From positions 1 through 64,000 of the forward strand of contig NZ_CP026170.1 of assembly GCF_002902985.1 (NCBI RefSeq): DNA of 64,000 nucleotides. Reading direction: 5' to 3'. This stretch comes from Leclercia sp. LSNIH1 (GTDB taxonomy: Bacteria > Pseudomonadota > Gammaproteobacteria > Enterobacterales > Enterobacteriaceae). The notes beneath the pieces are model-generated. The model had not been told where the DNA came from. It saw nothing but the letters and a program-made list of their open reading frames with translations, and did not search any database. A program made the translations under genes and the position numbers. This document shows, piece by piece, positions 1 to 9,305 of this stretch. Numbering within the stretch: the first letter of the stretch is position 1; the number at the start of each line of letters is the position of its first letter.

Positions 1-616
1 GCCTTTGAATATCCTCTTCCGGCATACCAGCCAGACGAAGTCGCTCCAGAACCCCTTTTATCTGGGTTGACGTACCGCCTGTACCGGATAACAGCAGGAA
101 CTCACTTTGTGCCTCAACCCATTCAGGAATGGTGATATCGATAAGCGGAGTGCCTTTCTTCACATGATCGCCAATCGTCAGGGGATACACTTTTTCGACG
201 AAACCGTCAGAACGCGCCTGCACAATGACAAACTGATACTCGTTGTAACTGACATTAGCCGGGATTGTCTGGGAATAATTCAGCATTCCTCGCGTAACTT
301 TTTGCGTTTTTAATCCCAGATTCTGAACCTGGGTTGGATCGATACGGATCCCGCCACTGCTTTTATCGCCACTTTCATCAGCATATTTCGGCACCAGGTC
401 CATATCCATAAAGGGAGATTTTCCGGGTTTATCAAATTTGGTATCCGGTTTCATCGGGTCATACCAGAAAAGTACCTTTCGCTCCGGTGCCTTTTGTTCG
501 GTTTGTACTGTTTTTTGTGATGAGTTTACATACTGCCAGGCAGTAACCGATATCAGCCCCCCTGCTATGAGGCTGCTGATAATTATTGCAGCATATTTTA
601 TCTTTAAAGAAGCCAT
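1..616 (-). CDS. silB: SilB/CusB-type membrane fusion protein (N-terminal part)
   Basis: Periplasmic adaptor of the SilCBA heavy-metal RND efflux pump, linking the inner-membrane antiporter to the outer-membrane channel. Only the first 205 codons are present; the gene runs off the left edge. The start is the ATG at 614-616, giving MASLKIKYAAIIISS, a short cytoplasmic stretch then one N-terminal membrane segment. Downstream come the YDPMKPD metal-binding motif and a DMDLVPKYAD stretch typical of CusB/SilB. It follows silC and silF in the same direction with a 113-bp gap, as in known sil operons. Identity is inferred from recalled family sequence and gene order; CusB is the alternative name. 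Confidence 0.93.
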   Translation of the reverse strand, partial: MASLKIKYAAIIISSLIAGGLISVTAWQYVNSSQKTVQTEQKAPERKVLFWYDPMKPDTKFDKPGKSPFMDMDLVPKYADESGDKSSGGIRIDPTQVQNLGLKTQKVTRGMLNYSQTIPANVSYNEYQFVIVQARSDGFVEKVYPLTIGDHVKKGTPLIDITIPEWVEAQSEFLLLSGTGGTSTQIKGVLERLRLAGMPEEDIQR

Positions 617-729
617 ACAATTTCTCGCTGAAAAATCAAAACACCTGGCATATGCGCCCGATCATTCATTCACAGTAATCCCTTAATGAATGTTCAGGCG
701 CACTGGATGTATTCGCTCCGGACTGATAA

Positions 730-1083
730 TCAGGATTGCGTAACGTTAATGCTTTTGAGTAAGGAGATATTGCCCTGCTGAATAAACGAGAAATCGACAT
801 GGTTGCCGGTTTTCAGGGCATTGATAGCGTCGTCTGCATTAACAAAAGTGAAGCGCATGGTCATTGCAGGCCAGCCCACAGCAGGGATTGCTTCGTGCGA
901 AATGGTAATCTTTTTACTATTCATATCAATGTCTTTAACGACACCGGTGCCCTTGATAACCTGCTGTACCGAAGCATCACTGGCAGCATTCATATCGCCA
1001 TGCTGATGTGTTTCAGCATGAAGACCGGCAGAAAACATGACAGAGAAGGCACCAAATAAAACGGCTTTAAGTGAATTACGCAT
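730..1083 (-). CDS. silF: SilF/CusF periplasmic silver/copper metallochaperone
   Basis: Small periplasmic protein (117 aa) that binds Ag+/Cu+ and hands it to the SilCBA pump. An N-terminal signal peptide (MRNSLKAVLFGAFSVMFSAGLHA) precedes a single OB-fold domain. The CusF metal-site residues are visible: a His in ITISHEAIP, Trp in VGWPAMTMRF and the two Met of the same motif, which form the His-Trp-Met-Met site. It lies between silC (28 bp upstream) and silB, and is probably cotranscribed from the promoter ahead of silC. Confidence 0.95.
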   Translation of the reverse strand: MRNSLKAVLFGAFSVMFSAGLHAETHQHGDMNAASDASVQQVIKGTGVVKDIDMNSKKITISHEAIPAVGWPAMTMRFTFVNADDAINALKTGNHVDFSFIQQGNISLLKSINVTQS

Positions 1084-1111
1084 TTTTAATTTCCTGATTA
1101 ATTAAATAAAT

Positions 1112-2497
1112 TTACTCTACCCAACCGCCACCCAGCGCGGTAAACAGATTAATTTCGTTAACCTGTCGGGAATAGGTAAGATCGAGAATGGTTTGCTGCG
1201 TAGCGAAGAGGGAACGTTCTGCATCCAGCACTTCGATGTAACTGACAGCACCACTTGCATATAATCCTCTGGCACGCTGGAGAGTTATCTGAAGTGAATC
1301 AAGATAACGCTGCTGTGACTCAAGTTGCTGGCTAAGGCTGTCGCGCAGCGCAAGCGTGTCGGAAACATCCTTAAAGGCTGACTGAATTTTTTGTTCGTAA
1401 TTAACCACCGATTGTTGCTGGCGAATTTCAGCCAGCTTCAGATTGGCTTTATTCCTGCCAGCATTAAAAATAGGAATTTCAATTTTAGGGATAAAATTCC
1501 ACATTCCACTTCCTGACGTAAACAGGCTTGACAGCTCCGTACTGCTTGCGGAAAGACCACTGGTCAGGGTAATGGAGGGGAAAAAGGCCGCTCGCGCTGC
1601 GCCAATATTGGCATCAGCCGCTTTCAGCTGATATTCCGCTTCCATAATATCCGGTCGCTGCAGCAAAATTTGTGAAGATAGATTTGGTGGCAATTTTACT
1701 GGTGCGATCTCCCCGCCTTTCATCCCTTTTTCTGACGGAAGTGCGCGGTACGTTCCCAGCACCAGTTGCAGGGCATTGTTTGCCTGAGCCAGATCGCCTT
1801 CTCGTTTGGCTATTTCGGCGCGGGTACTTTCGATTTGTCCTCTCGCCTGTTCAAGTGCCAGAACGTTCGTACTCCCGGTCACGAGCTGTTGCTCAACGAA
1901 AGCATAGGACTGTTCATAATTTTTCACCGTTTCCCGCGCAATACGGAGTTGTTCGTACGCCAGTTGCTGGCTGAAATAGCTCTGTGAAACGTTGGAGACC
2001 AGCAGGATGTGTACGGCACGACGGGCTTCTTCGCTGGCAAAGTAGTTCTGGCGATCAGCCTCACTCATGTTCTTAAGTTTGCCAAAAAAATCGAGCTCAT
2101 AGCTGAGCTCCAGACCCGCGTCGTACTCCTGTGTGGTCGGCTTGTCACCTTTCAGACCACCGTTGTATGTGATCCCGGATGAGGCATTCAGTTGGGGATA
2201 ACGATCTGCATCCGTGACGTTGAACTGGGCCCGGGCCTCTTCAACCTTCAGGGCAGCCATTCTCAAATCACGGTTATTATTCAGGGCTTCACCGATCAGC
2301 CTGCTGACCTGGGGATCGACAAAAAAGTTTCGCCAGCCCGTATCCTGATAGCTGTTTACCGCAGGCGTCAGACTGTTTTTAGACAATGAAAACTGCTGGG
2401 GAACCGGAGCTGGCGGACGCTGATATTCAGGTGCCAGAGAAACACAACCAGCCAGGATGAATATGGTACTGATGCTGAGTAATTTTAATTTGAACAT
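1112..2497 (-). CDS. silC: SilC/CusC outer-membrane efflux channel lipoprotein
   Basis: TolC-family outer-membrane factor (461 aa) forming the exit duct of the SilCBA Ag+/Cu+ pump. I chose the ATG at 2495-2497 because it starts a lipoprotein signal, MFKLKLLSISTIFILAGC, with lipobox LAGC (Cys18). The frame is open for 52 codons further upstream, but that extension covers the divergent promoter region. Two long OEP repeats follow, including LSYELDFFGKLKN and the late RARGLYASGAVSYIEVLDAE segment characteristic of NodT-type channels. First gene of the minus-strand silCFB(A) unit, divergent from silR. Confidence 0.95.
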   Translation of the reverse strand: MFKLKLLSISTIFILAGCVSLAPEYQRPPAPVPQQFSLSKNSLTPAVNSYQDTGWRNFFVDPQVSRLIGEALNNNRDLRMAALKVEEARAQFNVTDADRYPQLNASSGITYNGGLKGDKPTTQEYDAGLELSYELDFFGKLKNMSEADRQNYFASEEARRAVHILLVSNVSQSYFSQQLAYEQLRIARETVKNYEQSYAFVEQQLVTGSTNVLALEQARGQIESTRAEIAKREGDLAQANNALQLVLGTYRALPSEKGMKGGEIAPVKLPPNLSSQILLQRPDIMEAEYQLKAADANIGAARAAFFPSITLTSGLSASSTELSSLFTSGSGMWNFIPKIEIPIFNAGRNKANLKLAEIRQQQSVVNYEQKIQSAFKDVSDTLALRDSLSQQLESQQRYLDSLQITLQRARGLYASGAVSYIEVLDAERSLFATQQTILDLTYSRQVNEINLFTALGGGWVE

Positions 2498-2600
2498 AAC
2501 GCTTCTCGTACAGGCAGACCTGGTAAATGGTTCAAACGAAGTCCAGAGTATTGATAGGGATACTTTACCGAACGCTCTCTGTTTGCCGGGTGACAGGATA

Positions 2601-2619
2601 ATGACAATGTTGTCATTTT
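2601..2619. promoter_or_regulatory. SilR/CusR-type operator between silC and silR
   Basis: The palindrome ATGACAATGTTGTCATTTT lies in the divergent silC-silR gap. It matches the known CusR box (inverted TGACA/TGTCA with a short spacer), so it probably lets phosphorylated SilR switch on both transcription units. Confidence 0.85.
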
Positions 2620-2686
2620 TGCTGTAATCCGTTGATAACGATCGTGGGCGCAATAAAATGACATTAGCAGCCAGCCGGGGAGCATG

Positions 2687-3367
2687 ATGAAAATATTAAT
2701 CGTTGAAGACGAAATTAAAACAGGTGAATATCTCAGCAAGGGGCTGACAGAGGCGGGGTTCGTCGTGGATCACGCTGATAATGGTCTGACCGGATATCAT
2801 CTTGCCATGACAGCCGAGTATGATTTAGTCATCCTGGATATCATGCTGCCTGATGTAAACGGCTGGGATATCATCCGTATGCTGCGCAGTGCCGGAAAGG
2901 GGATGCCGGTATTACTGCTGACGGCCCTTGGCACGATTGAACACAGGGTCAAAGGACTTGAGCTGGGTGCGGACGATTATCTGGTGAAGCCCTTTGCGTT
3001 TGCTGAACTGCTCGCCCGGGTAAGAACCCTCCTCAGGCGGGGAAACACGATGATCACGGAAAGCCAGCTTAAAGTGGCTGACCTCTCGGTTGATCTCGTA
3101 TCCAGAAAAGTCAGCCGCGCCGGGAACCGCATTGTGCTCACCAGTAAAGAGTTCAGCTTGCTGGAATTCTTCATTCGCCATCAGGGAGAAGTTCTTCCCC
3201 GCTCCCTGATTGCCTCTCAGGTCTGGGACATGAATTTTGACAGCGACACTAACGCGATTGATGTCGCAGTAAAGCGACTCCGCGCTAAAATAGACAACGA
3301 TTACGGGACAAAACTGATCCAGACAGTGCGGGGCGTGGGCTACATGCTGGAGATCCCGGATGCATAG
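2687..3367 (+). CDS. silR: SilR/CusR response regulator
   Basis: OmpR/PhoB-family response regulator (226 aa) that activates the sil genes when phosphorylated by SilS. The receiver domain has the acidic pair in VEDE, phospho-acceptor Asp51 (LVILDIMLP), the conserved Thr of LLLTALG and the Lys of LVKPF. A C-terminal winged helix ends with [16 protein letters not shown] and VRGVGYML. Two ATGs are adjacent (2684, 2687). GGGGAG at 2677-2682 is only 1 nt from the first but 4 nt from the second, so 2687 is preferred. It overlaps silS by 8 bp, implying translational coupling. Confidence 0.95.
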   Translation: MKILIVEDEIKTGEYLSKGLTEAGFVVDHADNGLTGYHLAMTAEYDLVILDIMLPDVNGWDIIRMLRSAGKGMPVLLLTALGTIEHRVKGLELGADDYLVKPFAFAELLARVRTLLRRGNTMITESQLKVADLSVDLVSRKVSRAGNRIVLTSKEFSLLEFFIRHQGEVLPRSLIASQVWDMNFDSDTNAIDVAVKRLRAKIDNDYGTKLIQTVRGVGYMLEIPDA

Positions 3368-4835
3368 CAAACCGTCCAGACGACCTTTCTCACTCGCTCT
3401 GCGGCTGACCTTTTTTATCAGCCTGTCCACAATACTGGCGTTTATCGCCTTCACCTGGTTTATGCTGCATTCTGTTGAAAAGCATTTTGCCGAGCAGGAT
3501 GTCAGCGATCTGCAACAAATCAGCACCACACTGAGCCGTATACTCCAGTCCCCGGCAGATCCGGATGAAAAAAAAGTAAGCAAAATAAAGGAATCAATTG
3601 CCAGCTACCGCAACGTTGCCCTTTTGCTCCTCAATCCCAGGGGTGAAGTGCTCTTGAGCTCAGCTCAGGGGGCGGCACTACGCCCGGCAGTGAATTCAGC
3701 AGATTTTAGCGAGCACAGCCGCGCACGGGATGTCTTTCTCTGGACGGTGGAGGATCCTGCGGGACCGATGGATACCGGGTCCGAAATGAAGATGGAAACA
3801 TACCGGATTATCGCCTCCTCTGGCCAGGCGATATTTCAGGGCAAACAGCAGAACTATGTCATGCTGACTGGCCTCTCCATTAATTTCCATCTCCATTACC
3901 TTGATGCGCTGAAAAAAAATCTGATTGCAATCGCTGTTGTGATAAGCCTGCTGATTGTTCTGATCATTCGCATCGCTGTCCGTCAGGGGCATCTGCCCCT
4001 TCGTAATGTCAGCAATGCCATTAAAAGCATCACCTCCGAGAATCTTGATGCGCGGCTGGAACCGACACGGGTTCCCATTGAGCTGGAGCAACTGGTTATC
4101 TCGTTCAATCATATGATTGGAAAGATTGAGGATGTCTTTACCCGCCAGGCCAATTTCTCTGCCGATATCGCGCACGAGATCAGAACGCCCATCACCAATC
4201 TGGTGACACAGACTGAAATCGCGCTGAGTCAGGATCGAACCCAGAAGGAACTTGAGGATGTCCTCTACTCCAGCCTGGAAGAGTATAACCGGATGACCAA
4301 AATGGTCAGCGACATGCTGTTCCTGGCGCAGGCAGACAATAATCAGCTGATACCTGACAGGGTCATGTTTGACCTCAGAGCGGAAGTCATGAAAGTCTTC
4401 GAGTTTTTCGAAGCCTGGGCCGAAGAACGCAATATCACGCTCAAATTTGACGGGATGCCCTGCCTGGTTGAGGGAGATCCACAAATGTTTAGAAGGGCGA
4501 TCAATAATCTGTTATCCAATGCCCTGCGTTATACCCCGGAGGGACAGGCAATCACCGTCTCAATAAGAGAGCAGGAGAGCTTTTTTGACCTTGTGATTGA
4601 AAATCCGGGGAAACCGATCCCTGAAGAACATTTATCAAGGCTGTTTGACCGTTTTTATCGGGTGGATCCATCCAGACAACGAAAAGGAGAAGGCAGCGGC
4701 ATCGGCCTTGCGATTGTGAAGTCAATCGTGGAAGCACATCACGGAAGAGTGCAGGTGGAATCAGACGTACGCTCCACGCGTTTTATCTTATCCGTGCCCA
4801 GACTGGAGAAAATGATCCCGGAAACCCAATGCTGA
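3360..4835 (+). CDS. silS: SilS/CusS sensor histidine kinase
   Basis: Inner-membrane sensor kinase (491 aa) that detects periplasmic Ag+/Cu+ and phosphorylates SilR. Transmembrane segments lie near residues 15-36 and 187-206 and enclose a periplasmic sensor domain of about 150 residues. A HAMP region follows, then the H-box [12 protein letters not shown] with phospho-acceptor His272, the N-box [14 protein letters not shown], and the G-box [14 protein letters not shown]. The start overlaps the end of silR. Confidence 0.95.
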   Translation: MHSKPSRRPFSLALRLTFFISLSTILAFIAFTWFMLHSVEKHFAEQDVSDLQQISTTLSRILQSPADPDEKKVSKIKESIASYRNVALLLLNPRGEVLLSSAQGAALRPAVNSADFSEHSRARDVFLWTVEDPAGPMDTGSEMKMETYRIIASSGQAIFQGKQQNYVMLTGLSINFHLHYLDALKKNLIAIAVVISLLIVLIIRIAVRQGHLPLRNVSNAIKSITSENLDARLEPTRVPIELEQLVISFNHMIGKIEDVFTRQANFSADIAHEIRTPITNLVTQTEIALSQDRTQKELEDVLYSSLEEYNRMTKMVSDMLFLAQADNNQLIPDRVMFDLRAEVMKVFEFFEAWAEERNITLKFDGMPCLVEGDPQMFRRAINNLLSNALRYTPEGQAITVSIREQESFFDLVIENPGKPIPEEHLSRLFDRFYRVDPSRQRKGEGSGIGLAIVKSIVEAHHGRVQVESDVRSTRFILSVPRLEKMIPETQC

Positions 4836-4848
4836 AAATAAAGATGTA

Positions 4849-4866
4849 AATGACAAAGATGTCATT
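4849..4866. promoter_or_regulatory. SilR/CusR-type operator before silE
   Basis: AATGACAAAGATGTCATT is a second CusR-like palindrome, 14 bp after the silS stop and 219 bp before silE. The arrangement suggests that silE has its own SilR-controlled promoter. The TGACA/TGTCA half-sites match those of the silC-silR box. Confidence 0.75.
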
Positions 4867-5085
4867 AGCCTGTCATGCAGCAAACAGAAGCCATTCGATA
4901 TAATTAGTGCAACTTATCAGGAAGGCTGGATTGCTTCATCAATACCCGGCGTCAGAGTACGCCAGGAAATGAATATCCAGCCCTCTTCCGGAGAAATAAA
5001 CGCTGCCGAACTTGTTTCAGTTATGGAACTGAAAACACCGGTTGTACTTCCCCGGACATCACTAATTCAGAAATGGAGAGTTATC

Positions 5086-5517
5086 ATGAAAAATATCGTA
5101 TTAGCATCTTTGCTGGGCTTTGGTTTAATTTCATCGGCCTGGGCCACTGAAACCGTGAATATCCATGATCGCGTCAACAATGCACAGGCTCCTGCTCACC
5201 AGATGCAGTCTGCTGCGGCTCCTGTCGGGATCCAGGGGACTGCTCCTCGTATGACCGGTATGGACCAGCATGAACAGGCCATTATTGCTCATGAAACCAT
5301 GACGAACGGCTCGGCGGATGCGCACCAGAAAATGGTGGAAAGTCATCAGAAGATGATGGGAAATAACACGGTATCCACGACCGTCCCGTCAACGTCTTAC
5401 GCGGCGATGAATGAGCATGAAAGAGCAGCGGTTGCCCATGAATTCATGAATAACGGGCAATCCGGCCCACATCAGGCCATGGCCGAAGCGCACCGCCGCA
5501 TGATCAATGCAGGCTGA
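5086..5517 (+). CDS. silE: SilE periplasmic silver-binding protein
   Basis: Periplasmic Ag+-sequestering protein (143 aa). The signal peptide is MKNIVLASLLGFGLISSAWA. The mature part is disordered-looking and rich in His and Met, with repeated silver-binding motifs of the HxxM / MxxH type: HQMQS, HEQAIIAHETM, HQKMVESHQKMM, HERAAVAHEFM and HQAMAEAHRRM. The start at 5086 follows a GGAG ribosome site at 5075-5078. The frame stays open upstream to 4969, but that extension has no signal-peptide character. Located directly after silRS, as in other sil loci. Confidence 0.96.
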   Translation: MKNIVLASLLGFGLISSAWATETVNIHDRVNNAQAPAHQMQSAAAPVGIQGTAPRMTGMDQHEQAIIAHETMTNGSADAHQKMVESHQKMMGNNTVSTTVPSTSYAAMNEHERAAVAHEFMNNGQSGPHQAMAEAHRRMINAG

Positions 5518-5588
5518 ATGCGACGGTAGTATCCGTGCTGTTACCTTTTCCCTGATAGATTTTCCTGAAACAACGTTGCTACATTTTT

Positions 5589-5611
5589 GCCCCCCGTCAG
5601 GGGGCTTTTTT
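5589..5611 (+). terminator. Rho-independent terminator after silE
   Basis: The hairpin GCCCCC-cgtcag-GGGGC is followed by six T residues, 70 bp past the silE stop. It separates silE from the DUF305 gene. Confidence 0.85.
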
Positions 5612-5660
5612 GTCTGACTCAGCTACACTTAACCGGTACCTGTCTGAAAGGAATTATTAT

Positions 5661-6011
5661 ATGAAAATCAAAAACACCCTTTTTGTAATATTAATGTTAT
5701 CCCTGCCAGCCATTTCTGCTGAACATTCGGAAATGAAAATGTCAGATATGCACTCATCGGCATCATCACAGGAATATATGGCTGGCATGAAAAATATGCA
5801 TGAAAAAATGATGGCCGCCGTTAATGAATCCAATCCCGATAAGGCCTTTGCAAAAGGTATGATCGCACACCATGAAGGGGCAATCGCAATGGCTGAGACC
5901 GAGCTCAAATACGGAAAAGATCCCGAAATGAGAAAGCTTGCGCAGGACATCATTAAAGCTCAAAAAGGTGAAATTGAGCAGATGAATAAATGGCTTGACA
6001 GTCATAAATAA
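5661..6011 (+). CDS. DUF305-family periplasmic His/Met-rich protein
   Basis: Secreted protein of 116 aa with signal peptide MKIKNTLFVILMLSLPAISA. The body has the DUF305 signature: MHEKMM, then FAKGMIAHHEGAIAMAE and a C-terminal helix IIKAQKGEIEQMNKWL. DUF305 proteins are small helical proteins often found beside copper and silver resistance genes, so a periplasmic metal-binding role is plausible, but it is not shown here. The start at 5661 follows AAGGAATT; the frame extends upstream to 5610 but would cover the silE terminator. No second SilR box was seen before it. Confidence 0.85.
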   Translation: MKIKNTLFVILMLSLPAISAEHSEMKMSDMHSSASSQEYMAGMKNMHEKMMAAVNESNPDKAFAKGMIAHHEGAIAMAETELKYGKDPEMRKLAQDIIKAQKGEIEQMNKWLDSHK

Positions 6012-6398
6012 TGAACACTGGAGTGTTGTCTTGCGCACCCTCTTAGGGTACCCCCGGACACGAAAATATATAGCACTTAACTAATTAATAACCCTAATAA
6101 TTTCGGGTTTTTAATGTAACTTTCTTTTCTGAACGGAAATAATAGTCATACAATTTAATTTTCTTGTAATTACTCCTACTTTTAATCAGGTACTGGACGA
6201 TGGATAACGACTCCCGCCTGAGAGGGAAAATCCGTCTGGTTACCTGGCGCTATACTTAACCGATTGATCGACATGCCATGCTGGTAAAATATTAAAATCC
6301 TCCCCCATAAATCTGAACCACATGACAGGATTGATAGTCAGGCAGTATTTCACATTCATTGCTAAAAAAATAAAAATAAGCATGCATCTTCTCGAAGA
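6012..6398. other. Intergenic stretch without a gene
   Basis: AT-rich, with no convincing ORF, RNA gene or IS end. It marks the edge between the metal-resistance block and the accessory genes. Confidence 0.5.
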
Positions 6399-7313
6399 TC
6401 AATTACCTTCCATCTTGTAAAAAAGAATCAAATCCTCTAATAATATCTCGATTCCCGCTTTTTTTAATACATCTTTCCGCTCGGCATATATTTTCCTCAA
6501 CATATCTTCAAACCCCTTGCCAAGATGAATTTGTTTATGGCAGTTGCAACATAGTGATATGATATTCTCTTCCACATCCAGTGAATTCTCAAAATAGTCT
6601 TGCTTTGACATCGGGACAATGTGATGAGGTTCTGTGTAATTTAGAGGAGAGTTTCGCCTTCTGAACGTTGGATGGTCGCAATTAATTTCACATTTATAAT
6701 CAGCTTTGTTAAGCGCATTTTTTGAAACAGATTTACTTCTTGGGTATGAGAGTCCATTTTTGACTTCTATTGCAGCTTTCTTAGGTTTCGCTTTTTCGCT
6801 ATACTCAAATGTCTGAGTAACGTCAAAGTGATTACTTTCTTCTAGAGCAGTGATCAAATCATTATCTGAGTAAAAATCAATGCTTGAGCTTTCGTTCGTA
6901 CTAAAAAAATCTAGTTCTTTTATTGCCTGAACAAGTTCTTCACGGATAGTCCATAAATTTCGCTTTGGGTTTCCTTTAATTTCTCTACTTTTCATGACTG
7001 TAATGAATTTTGTCCCGGAAGCAATCTTTCCGACTCCTTTAACCTCGAATCGGCCAAGCTGCTTCTGAACTCTTCCACCCAACCCATTGATTACACCATT
7101 AGCACTCATACTGTGCAGGTCGTACTTCTTGCCGATATCGAAACATGTACAGGAATGGTCTGGCTCAATGAACCATTTTTTTAACGCTGCAATACTTTTG
7201 TCATCAAAAACTTTTTTATCCCTTAATAAAATCTTCCATTCTTCAACGCTAATATCTATATCACAGACGTATTCACCATCAATTACTTCACATATTTTTT
7301 CAATCATGTCCAT
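6399..7313 (-). CDS. HNH endonuclease with zinc-binding Cys residues, McrA-like arrangement
   Basis: Protein of about 304 aa. The C-terminal third carries an HNH nuclease fold with zinc ligands: YKCEINC (Cys208, Cys212), then EPHHIVPMS (His230/231, catalytic), the conserved Asn of EENIISL, and CCNCHKQIH (Cys255, Cys258, His263). This Cys-x3-Cys...HH...N...Cys-x2-Cys pattern resembles McrA-type HNH enzymes. The N-terminal 180 residues are not recognised and could be a DNA-recognition domain. No methyltransferase is adjacent, so a stand-alone (possibly modification-dependent) nuclease is a reasonable guess. The second ATG (7305-7307) is better spaced from AGAGAG and may be the true start. Base composition is AT-rich, unlike the sil genes. 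Confidence 0.75.
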   Translation of the reverse strand: MDMIEKICEVIDGEYVCDIDISVEEWKILLRDKKVFDDKSIAALKKWFIEPDHSCTCFDIGKKYDLHSMSANGVINGLGGRVQKQLGRFEVKGVGKIASGTKFITVMKSREIKGNPKRNLWTIREELVQAIKELDFFSTNESSSIDFYSDNDLITALEESNHFDVTQTFEYSEKAKPKKAAIEVKNGLSYPRSKSVSKNALNKADYKCEINCDHPTFRRRNSPLNYTEPHHIVPMSKQDYFENSLDVEENIISLCCNCHKQIHLGKGFEDMLRKIYAERKDVLKKAGIEILLEDLILFYKMEGN

Positions 7314-7943
7314 AACTCTCTTGTAACACAGGCTTTGTAATAATGTAAAATCCGTTACACGGCGTTGTATGTAATGTCATTGTCTCTTGGACTCCTACAG
7401 TCCAAAACAACTTTGTGTTTTGTTGTCCAAAAACTTTTTGTTGCCGTGAGTTCTCACTGAGATAAATCTCGCCTTGAGCGTATCACATCAGCAGACTTCC
7501 TCTCAACCTTATGGACTTAACCCGGTCATTCTTCACGACAAAGAAAGTACGGCATTTTACATGACGAAGAGACGGTCTCAGCTTCACATGACCGGATAAC
7601 GTTTTTAATGTACTTCATTATTACGGCACGGGTGTTCAACGAGTATTTTTAAATATTAATCATTTTGTTTAACGGGTGGATACCTACAAATTTTAACATT
7701 TACTAATCAAGATAGCAGTTGTACGTACTTTCCCGGCAAAAATCCTGAGGTTTACAGATTCCCTCACCGTAACAGACCCGGTCATTCCCCTGGTCCTCCG
7801 GAGAGTCTAGTACGAGTGATAAACGTGAATTCCTGTACCTGAAGTTCAGCCGCTGGCAGATAAGTCGTGAACTATAATTACACTCAGTCAGATCCAAACA
7901 CCTTTTCATCTGCATATATACTTTGTACATACCAGGAGATTAC
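7314..7943. other. 630-bp stretch without a supported gene
   Basis: No ORF with family features on either strand. It contains an imperfect inverted repeat around ACAAAACAAC/TTTTGTTGT (about 7393-7430) and the promoter region for the GGDEF gene. Function unknown. Confidence 0.4.
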
Positions 7944-8918
7944 ATGCAGGCACCCGGTATACCGGAGAATGAAGAACAGAGGCTGAAGTCCCTGTATATT
8001 ACCGGCCTTCTTGATACCCGTGACGATGAGCGTTTTGAACGCCTGACGCGGCTGGCCCGCAAAGCCTTTCAGGTCCCGGTGGCCCTGATAAGCCTGCTGG
8101 ATCGCGAGCGCCAGTGGCTCCTCGCCTGCCAGGGCGTCGGCGTGCGCGAAACTCCACGTGATATTTCGTTCTGCGGGCACGCCATTCTGCAGGAAGGGCC
8201 TTTTATCATTCACGATGCGGCTGCCGATGCGCGATTTCACGATAATCCCCTGGTTACCGGTGAGCCACACATCCGGTTCTACGCCGGCCAGCCGGTGAGC
8301 CTGCCGGACGGCACGGTGGCCGGCACGCTGTGCCTGATCCACACCGTTCCCCGCGCCTTCACGGATGAGGACATTGCGTCCCTCCGGGACCTGGCCTGTA
8401 TCGTGGAGGACGAATTCGAGGCCATCAGCATGGCCATGACGGACAGCCTGACGGGCATTCCCAACCGGCGCGGGTTTTACCGCGCCGGCGAAAAACTCTT
8501 CCGCGCAATGAACCCGCAGGATGCGTCGTTCAGCCTCATCTATTTCGATCTGGACAGGTTCAAACCGGTTAACGATCTCTGGGGACACGCGGAAGGTGAC
8601 GAGGTGCTGAAGATCTTTGCCGGCTTTTTACATCAGCACCTTGAACCGGGTGAAATAGCAGGCCGCCTCGGCGGGGATGAGTTTGCCGCCCTGATCCGGC
8701 GAAACGGTAACACTCAGTCTTATCTGCACGCGCTGAGTGCCAGTCTCGATCATTACAATGACACCTCGGGCAAGCCCTACAACATCAATTATTCCTTTGG
8801 CGAACTGATCAATAACGCAGACCATTATACGACACTGGCGGAGATGATCGGTAAATGTGACGAAGTGATGTACCTGAAGAAAAAAAGAAAGACCCTGTCG
8901 CGGAAAACAGAACCGTGA
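7944..8918 (+). CDS. GAF-GGDEF diguanylate cyclase
   Basis: Predicted soluble diguanylate cyclase (324 aa) making c-di-GMP from two GTP. The N-terminal GAF domain (about residues 15-150) includes ISFCGHAILQEGPFIIHDAA and FYAGQPV. A GGDEF domain follows: MTDSLTGIPNRRGF, YFDLDRFKPVND and the intact active-site motif GRLGGDEFAAL (GGDEF at 243-247). No RxxD inhibitory site is visible at the usual position before the motif, so product inhibition may be absent. The start at 7944 is set by AGGAG at 7934-7938. It stands alone, with no phosphodiesterase next to it. Confidence 0.88.
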   Translation: MQAPGIPENEEQRLKSLYITGLLDTRDDERFERLTRLARKAFQVPVALISLLDRERQWLLACQGVGVRETPRDISFCGHAILQEGPFIIHDAAADARFHDNPLVTGEPHIRFYAGQPVSLPDGTVAGTLCLIHTVPRAFTDEDIASLRDLACIVEDEFEAISMAMTDSLTGIPNRRGFYRAGEKLFRAMNPQDASFSLIYFDLDRFKPVNDLWGHAEGDEVLKIFAGFLHQHLEPGEIAGRLGGDEFAALIRRNGNTQSYLHALSASLDHYNDTSGKPYNINYSFGELINNADHYTTLAEMIGKCDEVMYLKKKRKTLSRKTEP

Positions 8919-9305
8919 CGTTCTCCTTCCCGGCTGATCCCCTGACCCGGGGTTCAGCCGGACGGCATGAACAATATATTTAACCGCAGGACGCATAAAG
9001 TCATTTATATTTGCTCATGGTGCAATAGTCCACTCATCGCAACAATTACTCGTTTTTTGTGTCCATGCTGCAATAATTCCTCTTCTCCACTTCTGAGATC
9101 CGAAAACCCCAGAAGTCGGATCTGGACTGGCTAATCGTATTGAAGGGCGAAAGTGATACGGCAGGAAGGAGTTCAGGGCAAAACGCAGGTGGGAATGGAA
9201 GGTCCGCTTTGAGCGAGAAACGGAAGTTGGTTTGCCGGAAGATCTTTAAAAGTGAAATAGTCCGGTTAAGCGGGCTGTTTACAGCTGAGCTGTATAGAAT
9301 TTTTT
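8919..9305. other. Intergenic stretch, no gene supported
   Basis: Lies between two convergent genes. A 264-bp minus-strand open frame (9046-9309) overlaps the helicase stop and shows no domain or ribosome site. Nothing else recognised. Confidence 0.4.

Noticed and set aside
4969..5085. N-terminal extension of SilE
   Set aside because: Destroys the signal peptide; a good ribosome site precedes the inner ATG.
7703..7930. 75-aa minus-strand frame upstream of the GGDEF gene
   Set aside because: No family, no ribosome site, overlaps the probable promoter of the GGDEF gene.
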